Assembly: GCA_012845835.1 (NCBI GenBank) | Contig: JABAKD010000021.1 | Coordinates: forward strand, 5,346,477 to 5,410,476 | DNA: 64,000 bases | Source: Undaria pinnatifida | Lineage: Eukaryota; Sar; Phaeophyceae; Laminariales; Alariaceae | Direction: 5' to 3' | Shown here: one piece after another, positions 1 to 8,470 of the stretch | How the letters are laid out: each line of letters begins with the position of its first letter | How positions within the stretch are numbered: position 1 is the first letter of the stretch | Position numbers and translations under genes: made by a program | Notes under the pieces: model-generated | What the model saw: only the letters and a program-made list of their open reading frames with translations | The model's database searches: none | What the model was told of the DNA's origin: nothing

Positions 1-1834
1 ACTTGGTTCTCGCCGTAACCCAACCTTCTCAGTTTTCCTCCTAACGGACGAGGGACATAATAGGTGAAGAAAATGCGTATATATAAGTATATATGAATAC
101 ATAAACGCAATATATATGATGTAACAGGTATCACACACCTATAGAAATAAAATAAAATAGAGCAATAAGCAATAAAAATAAAGAAAGATGTGCGTCGTGC
201 CGACTCCTCCTGAGTTCCATCAACGCGTGAGCGTGCTCGATGTCGTATAAATATATTATTATGTGCTTGTCGTCCTGACCTCACGTTCTACCGTTCTAGT
301 TTGCCTTCTAAAGGACGGGTAAAAAATATTCCAACGCGGCCCCGCGTCTATTCCCCTCCTTGTCCTCGAAACGAATGCATTGACCACTCGGCAACAAACC
401 AATAACAGAAAACAAATCGACTTCCCATCAAACGGCGTTACACATTCTAAAGTAAACTACGTACACCGTGGCGCAGGGGAAAACACTCCCTCTCCCCCTT
501 CCCTCCGACCCTCGTGTGCTCGTCGGGTGCTCGTCCGAGGCTCTGCGCCTGTTCCGCTCATCCTCAATGCCTGTGCGCGACAAACTACAAACGGAAATCC
601 GCGGCGCGAAAAAAACCAAACCTCCGGTCGAGTGAAAATGTAATATGATACGTAATTGTACCTCGTGGTACGTTGTGGAAGAGACCACCCTCCGTTCGAG
701 CGAAACCTGTACGTACTATACCTCGTGGTACGTGGAGGGGTATTGGTCCCCCCCCCCCTTTCGAACTTCTACCCGCAAGCGAACGCGCTCTTCAGTGAAA
801 GGAAAATATAAAAACTCCGTCTAATTACCTATAGTATTTAACCCGTAGCTTGTTGGGTGCTGAGATGCGTGCCCCTCGCGCTCTCGGCGTTCGTTTTGCA
901 TCTCACTGCCCTCGGTGCAAGCCTACATAACAATCGACAAACCTTTTACAGAGAAAACATGTATACCCCGCTAATCTACACGATATAGATATGTTTCATA
1001 CTGTTTCCTCGGGCCCTCGTCACTGGCTGCTTTGTGAACGCACTAACGAAAAACAAAACAAACCGGCCGCACCTGTCGACGCGAGCAGGCCGGAATAAAC
1101 GGTCGACCAATCCTAGAAAAACATTCCGCCTACCATGGTGCGGGGGGGAATTCTACGCTTCGGCGTTTGTCCCGGCCTCCTTATCTTCCGTGCGAATGCC
1201 CTGTGGAACAAACGAATTGTCCACGTAAAACCAGCCGAAACACAGCGGACCACCATAAAACCAGACAGAACAGACCAACATAAACACCCCACCAATATAA
1301 TAACCAAGCAAACCAACATAGACACATTTTACCCGCGGAAAACAAACCAATCACAAACAAGTTTGCTCGAGAGGGGGTGTATATAACCGCTCGTCCATTA
1401 TATATGTATCCCCCCTCGCTTCCGACGTTCGTGTGCTCGCCGGCACTTCCCCGCCCGTTTCTACGTTGATCTCAGATTGGCATTCTATCAAACCGAGGAA
1501 AAAGGCAACTATGGTATTAACTACGTACTCCGCGTCTGGAGGGGTTAGGGCAAGTGGCTTGTACGTTCCCGACAAGAGTGTTTGTCGGTACTTGTACTCC
1601 TGTTACGCCCTGCGTCCCTCGTCGGTAATCGATCCGGCCGAAAAGACAACTATAATGATAAAATACGTACTCCGTTCGGGCTGAAGGGAGAACTATAATA
1701 ATAAAATACGTATTCCGTACTCCCATTAAAACCTCGCCGGTATTCGATCAGACCCAGAAAAAGAACTACAAAAACGTACTCCGCTCCCCGAGAGGTGTGG
1801 GGGGGGGGGGGGGGGGGGGGGTTCGGGGGGTCAA
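1..1834. other. Gene-poor repeat-bearing region
   Basis: I see no convincing gene in this stretch; open frames are short, overlap on both strands and lack recognisable motifs. It holds degenerate short repeats. Four copies of a unit of about 40-50 bp, ending in a variant of AATACGTACTCCG, lie near 1483-1534, 1629-1677, 1681-1718 and 1742-1784. The string CCTCGTGGTACGT occurs at about 660 and 720. A run of about 20 G closes the region near 1800-1820, which is a likely site of assembly or sequencing error. Confidence 0.6.
1483..1784 (+). repeat. Four degenerate ~40-50 bp direct repeats
   Basis: Four units share the order: purine-rich block with GAAAAA or similar, an AACTA core, an A/T-rich stretch, then ACGTACTCCG or a close variant. 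Approximate positions are 1483-1534, 1629-1677, 1681-1718 and 1742-1784. Spacing is irregular (about 145, 52 and 61 bp), so this is a decayed cluster, not a clean tandem array. No function is evident. Confidence 0.55.
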
Positions 1835-2596
1835 TCAGTTTTGGCAGTTGGTTTGAATGTGCCCCGACTGGTGGCACCGGTGGCACACCACCTGGGGGCA
1901 CGTGCTGTGCGAGTGGTCCGCGTTGAGGCCCTGTGCATCGCATCGTCCGCAGATCGCCCTCCTCCCGGGGCTCCCGGCTGCCACGCCCCGTCCCATCTGG
2001 CCGCGCCCCCTGCCGCCTTGCATGCGCCCCCCGCCCCGGCGGGGGGGGGTGTAGTGCCCCGTGCCGGCGCTTCCACGTCCCGCCAGCGGCGGGGGGCTGT
2101 AGTAGTGGCCCCTCCCCGCCGAGAAACGGCCGGTTGTGGTCGGCTGGCTGCGGGGAGTCCGGTACCCGTATGTCCTCCCCCCTCCTCCAAGTCCCCGGTT
2201 CCACCCTGGGAACTCGGCTACGACCGACTGTCCCCCGAGTTTCTTCAGGTTCTTTAAAGCCAGGTCTAGGGCTGTGTGGTCCACCGACGTGGCCCCGACC
2301 ATTTTTTGGTGCGTCTCCTGATAAATGAAGAGCGCTGCCCTGACGGGCTGCTTCAGCGCTATGCACTTGTTCACTCCCGCGAGGAGAGTCGACACCGTCG
2401 TAAGTTCCCGCTTGAGTTTGGCTGGGTGCTGGCGACACAGCTCTATGAGTTGTGTGAGCATTGGCACGAGCTCTTCGATGGAAGAGGCGATGCTGTTGAT
2501 GTCCCGCATCGTCGCCTTGTCGTAGGCGTGCGTGTGATGCAGCAATGCGGTGAACTTCGCCGTAAACTGTGGTCGGGGAAAATCGGACGTGGGCAT
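1835..2596 (-). CDS. Gag-like protein with CCHC zinc knuckle
   Basis: A 253-residue frame starts at a true ATG (2594-2596) and ends with TGA at 1835. The N-terminal 110 residues look helical. Residues from about 125 to 215 are Gly/Arg/Pro-rich with RGG-type repeats. The C terminus has the zinc knuckle CHRCHQSGHIQTNC, residues 238-251, with exact C-x2-C-x4-H-x4-C spacing; another Cys/His cluster (CGRC...HSHSTC) lies just before it. This layout is typical of retroelement Gag or nucleocapsid proteins and of some cellular RNA-binding proteins. No reverse transcriptase or protease is seen beside it. The downstream flank is a poly-G run and the upstream flank is a GT-rich minisatellite, so this may be an orphan or a remnant. 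The family is inferred from the motif and composition only. Confidence 0.55.
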   Translation of the reverse strand: MPTSDFPRPQFTAKFTALLHHTHAYDKATMRDINSIASSIEELVPMLTQLIELCRQHPAKLKRELTTVSTLLAGVNKCIALKQPVRAALFIYQETHQKMVGATSVDHTALDLALKNLKKLGGQSVVAEFPGWNRGLGGGGRTYGYRTPRSQPTTTGRFSAGRGHYYSPPPLAGRGSAGTGHYTPPRRGGGRMQGGRGRGQMGRGVAAGSPGRRAICGRCDAQGLNADHSHSTCPQVVCHRCHQSGHIQTNCQN

Positions 2597-2599
2597 TCC

Positions 2600-3345
2600 C
2601 AGAGTGTTGTGTAAGTGCCTTGTGCGAGTGCTTACACTTGTGCGTGATTTGTGCGTGTGCTTACGCCTGTGCGTGGTTTGCGCGTGTGCTTACGCCTGTG
2701 CGTGGTTTGCGCGTGTGCTTGCGCCTGTGCGTGGTTTGCGCGTGTGCCTTACGCCTGTGCGTAGTTTGTGCGTGCGCTTACGCCTGTGCGTGGTTTTGTG
2801 CGTGTGCTTGCGCTTGTGCGTGTTTTGTGCCTGTGCTGGCGCGCTCTGTGCTCGGTTCGGGTGTACTCGCGTTTGTGTGCGTGCGCGCCTGCGCCTGTGC
2901 TACGCTTGTGTTGGCTCGCGTACGGGGCGTGTGCGTGCGTTGGTAAGTGCGTACCCCACCCTGTAATTGCGCTTGCGTTTGCTCGTGTACCGGTGCGTCA
3001 GATAGTATAATAACCAAATCCGGTGCGCGCGGTTTTCCGCGAGTGCGTTAATCGTGCGTATATGGTCCTTTCCGGGAGGCATAGTTTGTGCCCATGCGTC
3101 GAGCGTATGGGTGTGTGCGTGCAGAATGCAATGTTTGTGCAAGTGCGTCGTGCTTGTGGATGCAGAGTGCGTGGTTTGTGCAAGTGCGTGCGTGCGGGTG
3201 TGTGCGTGCGGGGTCCTGGTTCGCTCGGTGTGTTCGTACGCCTTGTGCGTGTGTGCATGTGCTGGTGCTTATGCCCGTTTTGAGCTGCACCGAAACTACT
3301 TGCACGAGTGCGTCGGAATACGGTTCCGCCGTACGTGCTTGTGCG
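2600..3345 (+). repeat. GT-rich minisatellite
   Basis: Imperfect tandem units of about 30-33 bp are built from GTGCGTGGTTTGCGCGTG and CTTACGCCT blocks. They are clearest between 2630 and 2820 and degenerate into scattered GTGCGTG/TGCGTGCG runs up to about 3345. All frames on both strands stay open across it because of the composition, producing Val/Cys/Arg-rich or Thr/His/Ala-rich frames that are not believable genes. The alternating purine-pyrimidine sequence could adopt Z-DNA. Confidence 0.8.
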
Positions 3346-3349
3346 TTCG

Positions 3350-4870
3350 TTTGCGGTCGTGCCGTGCGTGTCTAACGGGGATTGTGCTGCCTCGGTGCGT
3401 GTTCGACGGCTCGTGACCGGTGTGCGTGTTCGATGTATCGTGCCTACTGTAGTACGCGTATGTGTGTATAACGTGTAATTTTTGAAAGGCGTACGTATAA
3501 GCGTCGTTCGCTGTGCTGGCGTGCGGTTTGGGCGTCTGTTTGTTCGTGTGTCATCTGTTGTGGTCATGTAAATCTAGTGTTGAGCTGGCGTGAAATGTCC
3601 AGAGCCTTTATAATATGCACCCGCATTTTGTGCTTCGTGTACCGGGTAAAAGGAAGAATCCCAACATGACCGTGCCATAAAGAAAATCGAGTATTTAGCA
3701 GTATGTTCGAGCTCAAAAAGCCCCTGAGCGGGGCGTGTGCGTACCGTATATAAAAAGGGGAATATTGACCTCATCGACAAGAGGATAAAAAAATAAATAA
3801 ATAAATACCAAGTACAGGCAAAACACAGGACAAATGGACGAGAGAGAATAAAATACGTAAATAATCCCCGTGTTCTTTTGTGCGTACCTGGGCGATCTAT
3901 TTTATGTAATCCTTTATTATTATTATTATTGTTCTTGCCATCCGACAATGTGCAGACAATGTGCAGCATGACCTTGAACGTTGATTCCTTTATTGGAATT
4001 AATTTTAATTAAATATAATTTTTAATTAAATTTTATATCTTTGTTTATTTATTATTTTATTTTATTTTAATTTAAATTTAATATAATTTTAATTAGATTT
4101 TATATATTTATTTATGTATTTTATTATAATTAATTTAATTAATTAGTTAATTATTTATTTATTTTGGGGAATTTCGGAAATGTTGAAATTCGGAAATGTT
4201 TCAAATGGAAAATTCGGAAAATGTTTTGGATTTTATATTTTTCCGAATCCTCAAATATTTCGGGCGTCGTTGACGTACGTGAGTGTGCGAATCTCGGTCT
4301 GTACGTACGTAAACCGGTTGCAGTTTGCACTAAAATATATCCCGGATCGTGCGTACGTGAAATGTCGGGTCTGCTCGTCTCTACCCCGTACGTGCTCGTG
4401 TGCGTTGTGGTGTGACGTGGTGCCTGCATGCTGGGAAGGAACTTGTTCGCCCGAGTTGCTACTGTCCTGCGTACCGCTAGCAGAGGGTTGTTTGCTTGTT
4501 GTGGTGAGCGAGAAAGTCTACCCCTGCCAACTCATGCATCGTGCGGCAAGCGTGTGTGGTCGTGTGAGTTTCTGTCGTGTGGCATGTGCGTCGCTGTCGT
4601 GCACTATCCGAGAAATTACATCGCTTGTCGGCATAAACAGTGGCCTGCGTGGGCAGCCAGAAAAATCTAACCCTCTCTATTCAAGTAAGATACACGACGT
4701 GGCGGTCAGATACCAAGCCCTCTCTACTCACGTAGGTTATGCCTACGTCTAGAAATTTCGCAACACCACGACCCCGGCTCGCCTACGTACCGTGTAGCCG
4801 CGTGAATCATATGAAAAGGAGAGACCCGCCTCTAGTCCTCGTGCGGACGCGTAATCGGGCCGTTGCTCCT
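3350..4870. other. Non-coding stretch with AT-rich block
   Basis: No supported gene. A short ATT microsatellite lies at about 3908-3932. Positions 3970-4165 are almost pure A/T with repeated TTAATTAA-like strings. From 4170 to 4740 the sequence returns to mixed composition with CGTACGTG-type strings. Frames here are short and carry no motif I recognise. Confidence 0.5.
3970..4165. repeat. AT-rich low-complexity block
   Basis: About 200 bp of nearly continuous A and T, with TTTTAATTAAAT and TTTATTTATTTA patterns. It contrasts sharply with the GC-rich ORF that follows. It could be matrix-attachment-like or simply decayed sequence; nothing more can be said. Confidence 0.7.
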
Positions 4871-5692
4871 CTACTCGTACTCGAGCTGGCTGTTGTACTG
4901 CCCTGCAACTGATTGACAAAAGAGAAAAACCAACCTCCTCTTCGGGCTGAGGGCTTGTCCAGTTGCAGGCGGGTCTCTGGTGCCAAAACGAAATAGTGCG
5001 TGCGACAAATTTGTAACAAAAGATGACCTCACCTGGACTTTTCCCGTGATGGCGGTGAGTGGTGGTTCCTCCTCGCTTGTCTTTCCGGCTGGGGTCGCTG
5101 TGGGCTCCGCTGCTGTCGACTCGCACTCGTACTCGCTCTCTGTAGTCCTCGCGCGCTTGTCGAGGTGGGTATTCTCGATGTTGGGGGGTGTGGGTTGGAT
5201 CTCGAAGTTGGGGAGTGCGGGCTGGAGAGGGTCGGGGGTCGCTAGCTGGAGAGGATCGCTGTCGGTGGCTGGAGCCGATGAAGAACTCGCGTAGGGGGGG
5301 GCGGGCATGGCGGAAGGGAAGACTACGCAACCCCCCACTGATCGTAGGCCCCCGTTGTCGGGGCACCCCCACAGGTAGCTACCGGCAGCCTGCACCATAG
5401 CGCGTTTTGCGTTGCGCTCCATGTGTGGGCCTGGATTTCCGGCGCCGGCCGCTCCCTGAGACGCAAGGAGGATGCGGCCCAAGTTAGGGCGGACGTCGGC
5501 GCTGCCCGCTTCGGTAGCGGCGGCGCACGTGATGAGGACCTGGTTAAGGGTCAAATCGGCTGCTGTACACTGCTGCCCCCGGGCGATGACGAATCGCTCG
5601 AGAACCGGGACGGAGACGCCCTCCTCCAGGATGGTGGACACGGACAGGTACTCCTCCATGTTTTCGAAGGTCGTCGCTGAGGAAAAATCCAT
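4871..5692 (-). CDS. Unrecognised ~273-residue ORF, GC-rich
   Basis: An uninterrupted frame runs from an ATG at 5690-5692 to a TAG at 4871-4873; the frame stays open about 24 codons upstream, but without another ATG. The N-terminal 120 residues have a balanced, globular-looking composition with regular hydrophobic spacing and an Ala-rich helical part. Residues of about 125-210 are Pro/Ser/Ala-rich, and the C terminus is mixed. I do not recognise a family. It is GC-richer than the surrounding DNA, which fits a mobile-element or transferred origin. It sits 2.3 kb upstream, on the same strand, of the zinc-knuckle ORF, so both could be remnants of one element, but no polymerase lies between them. 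An N-terminal assembly domain plus a disordered linker would suit a Gag, but that is only inference. Confidence 0.4.
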   Translation of the reverse strand: MDFSSATTFENMEEYLSVSTILEEGVSVPVLERFVIARGQQCTAADLTLNQVLITCAAATEAGSADVRPNLGRILLASQGAAGAGNPGPHMERNAKRAMVQAAGSYLWGCPDNGGLRSVGGCVVFPSAMPAPPYASSSSAPATDSDPLQLATPDPLQPALPNFEIQPTPPNIENTHLDKRARTTESEYECESTAAEPTATPAGKTSEEEPPLTAITGKVQVRSSFVTNLSHALFRFGTRDPPATGQALSPKRRLVFLFCQSVAGQYNSQLEYE

Positions 5693-6035
5693 GGTTGGGT
5701 GTCGAAGCTGGTTTCGTGGGAGGGAACGAAACGAGGCGTGCAACGAGCTGAGGCCCTGTACCACGCGGTGGTGCGGGGACGAAGCCTGCTGTTGGAGGTC
5801 TCAAATAAGCTCTCGATTCTCCCTTCTCTATTTGGAGAAGAACAGCTTGTTGGAAAGTGAGCTTGGGGGCTTGTCTTGTCCTCGAATGAGGCCTATCATT
5901 TCGTGGGGGATAGGGGATCGTTCGAGAACGTTCCCCATCCCGGTTCTGGATAATACAAGCCGTTTCATTACCTGGGGATACCAGGAAGAGTATTTTTCAA
6001 GTTCGACATGGGGAAAATCTGAAAAGTTTATTGTT

Positions 6036-6135
6036 GTGGACGGTGGGGATCGAACCCACGACCCAAAAAACCCATGGTCTGTCGACGACGCCATTTGTTA
6101 AGGAATTAGAGAGGTATTAGTCCGTTTGACCACTT
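6036..6135 (-). tRNA. tRNA-like sequence (candidate, possibly SINE head or pseudogene)
   Basis: Read on the minus strand, the segment carries a perfect T-arm: a 5-bp stem GTGGG/CCCAC around the loop TTCGATC, which also makes the Pol III B box GGTTCGATCCC. Upstream is AAGTGGTCAAACGG, which resembles the A-box/D-arm of long-variable-arm tRNAs, and a TTTT run follows about 15 nt after the 3' end. I could not pair a convincing acceptor stem (3' strand CGTCCAC would need GTGGACG), and the distance between the boxes is longer than in a standard tRNA unless an intron is present. It lies about 350 bp upstream of the ORF that starts at 5692. It is either an intron-containing tRNA, a pseudogene or the head of a SINE. 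Confidence 0.35.
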
Positions 6136-6174
6136 GCAAAAGGTTAACCAATAGCTTACCCAAACTAAGCCTTA

Positions 6175-6420
6175 TAACAGTCAACAGGGTGATGTTAGAC
6201 GGTCTGCGCGCGGAAACTATAAGACCCGTATCTGAGGGGGATAAAATCTGACAGCTGTGGAAGGAAATGCATCAGTTTATCAAGTGAATCCTGTTAGTCG
6301 ACCAACCGGTGAGGGAAGGGCGGGTTTTTGAAGGACTTGGGGGCCTGGTTTTGATCAAAAGGGAGCGGGGGTGAGTCGGGGTGAGGGGGTGGGGCGGGTG
6401 GAGCAGCTCAATCTGTGCGT
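6175..6420 (+). repeat. FB-family left-arm subterminal segment (copy 1)
   Basis: This carries the landmark string found in every FB arm: GTCTGCGCGCGGAAACTATA, then CTGACAGCTGTGGAAGGAAA, then a GCATCAGTTTATCAAGTGAA block and a CCGGTGAGGG segment. Matching copies lie at 6900-7110, 22310-22470 and 44030-44160 (plus) and, inverted, at 14395-14570, 27820-27930 and 50850-51030. It is directly followed by a tip palindrome at 6430-6620. Confidence 0.75.
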
Positions 6421-6429
6421 GGAAACTAT

Positions 6430-6622
6430 ACATCATATATTAGGTGAGTTTCGACAAATTCTTCGACCTCACAACTGGAGTGTAGTTATATTTTTTATTG
6501 TAAAAGTTGATATACAATCCAGCTGTGAGATCGAAATTCATCTTTATTTGGAAGCTGTGTGTGATACTCCGATCGCGCGTATCACGGATTGTGTGTCCTC
6601 ATTAAGGATATAGGTCGGCGGC
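6430..6622. repeat. Palindrome of two FB tips
   Basis: An imperfect inverted repeat. The left half has GAGTTTCGACAAATTCTTCG and CCTCACAACTGGAGTGTA; the right half has ACAATCCAGCTGTGAGATCG and TGTGTGATACTCCGATCGCG. An A/T-rich spacer of about 30 bp lies between. The same arrangement occurs at 7762-7950, 14625-15000 and 43765-43965. It can be read as a MITE-like hairpin or as two abutting FB element ends. Confidence 0.7.
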
Positions 6623-6628
6623 GTCATT

Positions 6629-6804
6629 CTACGGTAGCCCCCCCAACTTTACTTTAACGCCGGTTTCAAAAGCAGCTCCCGGTCGTATCTCCTGAAATAC
6701 GGTGTTCCTCGACATCCCGACGTCGTCGATCGTTAGACCTTTGCACACGAAGAAAATATATGGCTTTTTGTTCAATAGTATCCTTCCTTGTGCCGAGCAG
6801 CCAT
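6629..6804 (-). pseudogene. Transposase N-terminal helix-turn-helix fragment
   Basis: On the minus strand an ATG (6802-6804) opens a short frame that hits a stop after ten codons. A shifted frame then reads LTIDDVGMSRNTVFQEIRPG, which has the form of a helix-turn-helix used for DNA recognition by Tc1/mariner- or IS630-type transposases (a hydrophobic helix, a glycine-containing turn, then SRNTV as recognition helix). It ends at TAG 6629. The frameshift and short length mark it as a relic. A related relic lies at 31050-31215 on the minus strand with the same order (DVGVARRTVYQVI). It abuts the FB tip palindrome at 6430-6622, so it may be what remains of a transposase, but the DDE region is not visible. 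Confidence 0.4.
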
Positions 6805-6894
6805 GATGCGTTCGTGAAAGAAAAACGCTGGTTTTGAAGGGGGCTATCGTAGAATCAGTCGGCGCCCGACTCCCCTTGCAACTACAGTGTAGCT

Positions 6895-8245
6895 TATCAG
6901 GATCAACAGGGCAATATTAATCAGTCTGTGCGCGGAAACTATAAAACCCTTTCTGACGGGGACACAATCTGACAGCTGTTGAAGGAAATGCATCCGTTCA
7001 TCAAGTGAATCCTGTAAGAGTCGAACAACCGATGGGGAAAGGGCGGAGATTTTAAGGGCGTGGGGGCCTGGTTTAGAATCAGAAGTGAACGGGGTGAGGG
7101 TGAGGGGAAAGGGGGGGGGGGGGGGGGGGGGTGGGGAGGACGGGCGCGGTAGCTCAATTTGTGCGTGGAAACTGTAAGTCCTTCAAATGGAAAATATCTA
7201 ACGGTTTTTGTAAGAATGCACCAGTTTACCATGAAGGGGGGCAGCTCAATCTGTGCGAGGAAACTATACATTTTTCAAGGGGATAAATGTGATGGATTTT
7301 GAAAAGAATGCACCAGTTTATCTTGTACCTCCTGCAAGTCGTACAACCAGTGAGTAGAGGTAGGAGTGTTCGAGGGAGTGGGGGTTGGGTGGGGGGGATA
7401 GGGGTTACGGAGATGGAGGGTGGGGGAGGGGGGGGGGGCTGTGAGGGGGGGGTGGGGGGAGGTAAGAGCTTTAGGTCGCATAGATGTTGTAGGGGTTTGC
7501 TATGCGCGTGGTGCTAGGTGTAGGCGGTGGTGCGGGTGGTGGGGAAGAAGAGGGCGTTGGGGGCATCGGGGGGTGTTGGGAATTGCAGCAGCGGCATGGA
7601 TGGCTCTAGAAAAGTAATGAGGTGATATCTAGTGCGTGGAAGTATTTATCACTCTCTGGCGGATTTCGATATTTAGCGCGGCGTTTGGGCAAGAGAGAGC
7701 GGGGGAAAAAAAAAGAGCGGGCAGGGGGGGGGGGAGGGTTTTCAAGAGGTTTAGGTCACATACAATACGCACGATCGGAGTATCACACACAGCTTGCAAA
7801 GATGAGTTCCGACAAAAAATTCGATCTCACGGCTGGAGTGTATTTAAATTTAAATAAAAATATTAAAATACACTTCAGCTGTGAGAGATCAAAGAATTGG
7901 TCGAAACTCATCTTTGCAAGATTGTGTGTGATACTCTGATCGCGCGTAGTAATCATATACTCGTATATGTGTAGGGGCTTGCTATCCGCGTGGTGCTAAG
8001 CCTAGGCGATCGTACGGGTGGTGGAAAAGGAGGGGGCGTTGGAGACGGGGGGGGGGATAATGAAAGCTACGTTACGGATGGCTAAAACGATAGTGACGTG
8101 GTATTAATTAGGTTGAAGTGTTCATTTATCTGGCCGATTTTGATTGTAAGTTGGGCATTTGAACAAACTGGGCGGGAAAAAAATAAAAAATATAACAATG
8201 TAAAATACAAAAAGGGAGGGGGCTGGGGGGCGGGGAGGAGGGCGC
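6895..8245 (+). mobile_element. FB-1 left arm with G-tract subterminal repeats
   Basis: Beginning with the GTCTGTGCGCGGAAACTATA block at about 6925, the arm continues through G runs (7107-7135, 7420-7460, 7725-7735, 8050-8065) separated by conserved spacers: GGGGATAAATGTGATGG, CACCAGTTTATCTTG, GGCATGGATGGCTCTAGAAA and GGCGGATTTCGATATTTAG. The same spacers occur inverted, with C runs, in 26420-27560 and 50040-50900. No transposase is encoded. The matching right arm would be 14395-14730, giving an element of about 7.8 kb whose interior includes the DIRS-like sequence; the pairing of these arms is an inference. Confidence 0.6.
7762..7955. repeat. Palindrome of two FB tips
   Basis: Left half: ACGATCGGAGTATCACACAC, GCTTGCAAAGATGAGTTCCG and GATCTCACGGCTGGAGTGTA. 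Right half is the inverse: ATACACTTCAGCTGTGAGAG, TCGAAACTCATCTTTGCAAG and GTGTGTGATACTCTGATCGC. The spacer is about 30 bp of A/T. The halves differ by several substitutions, so the two arms have diverged. It lies between two G-tract segments of the left arm. Confidence 0.8.
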
Positions 8246-8470
8246 AAATGAGTTGGAGCTACGCAGAATATTTTCGAAGCAGTATGAGAAAATATGGGTT
8301 TTGTATGTATGTAAGAAGATTGACCAATCAGATCAATGCCGTAATTCATGGTCGTGTGAGCTATAGCATTGATTGGGTACACCTGGCCCAGCTGTGTAGG
8401 CGGCGACCTGCACGCGGAGCGCGTAGGGGAGCGGAGTCAGAGCTACAGGTCCAAGGTGTGATACAGACCA
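8243..8470 (+). repeat. Long direct repeat, copy A
   Basis: A segment of about 210 bp that recurs at 13572-13800 with clear similarity, including TATGAGAAAATATGG, GACCAATCAGATCAATGC, GGGTACACCTGGCCCAGCTG and CAGAGCTACAGGT. The two copies are in the same orientation and flank the DIRS-like coding region. They could be terminal or split direct repeats of that element, or interspersed copies of an unrelated repeat. A short related block, GCAAATGAATTGGAGCTACG, reappears at about 14350. Confidence 0.7.

Noticed and set aside
1650-2438. 262-codon minus-strand frame overlapping the zinc-knuckle ORF
   Set aside because: It is a shadow of the GC-rich, Gly/Arg-coding region in another frame and crosses the poly-G run.
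2550-3400. Several plus- and minus-strand frames rich in Val/Cys/Ala or Thr/His
   Set aside because: They are translations of the GT-rich minisatellite; repeated units keep every frame open.
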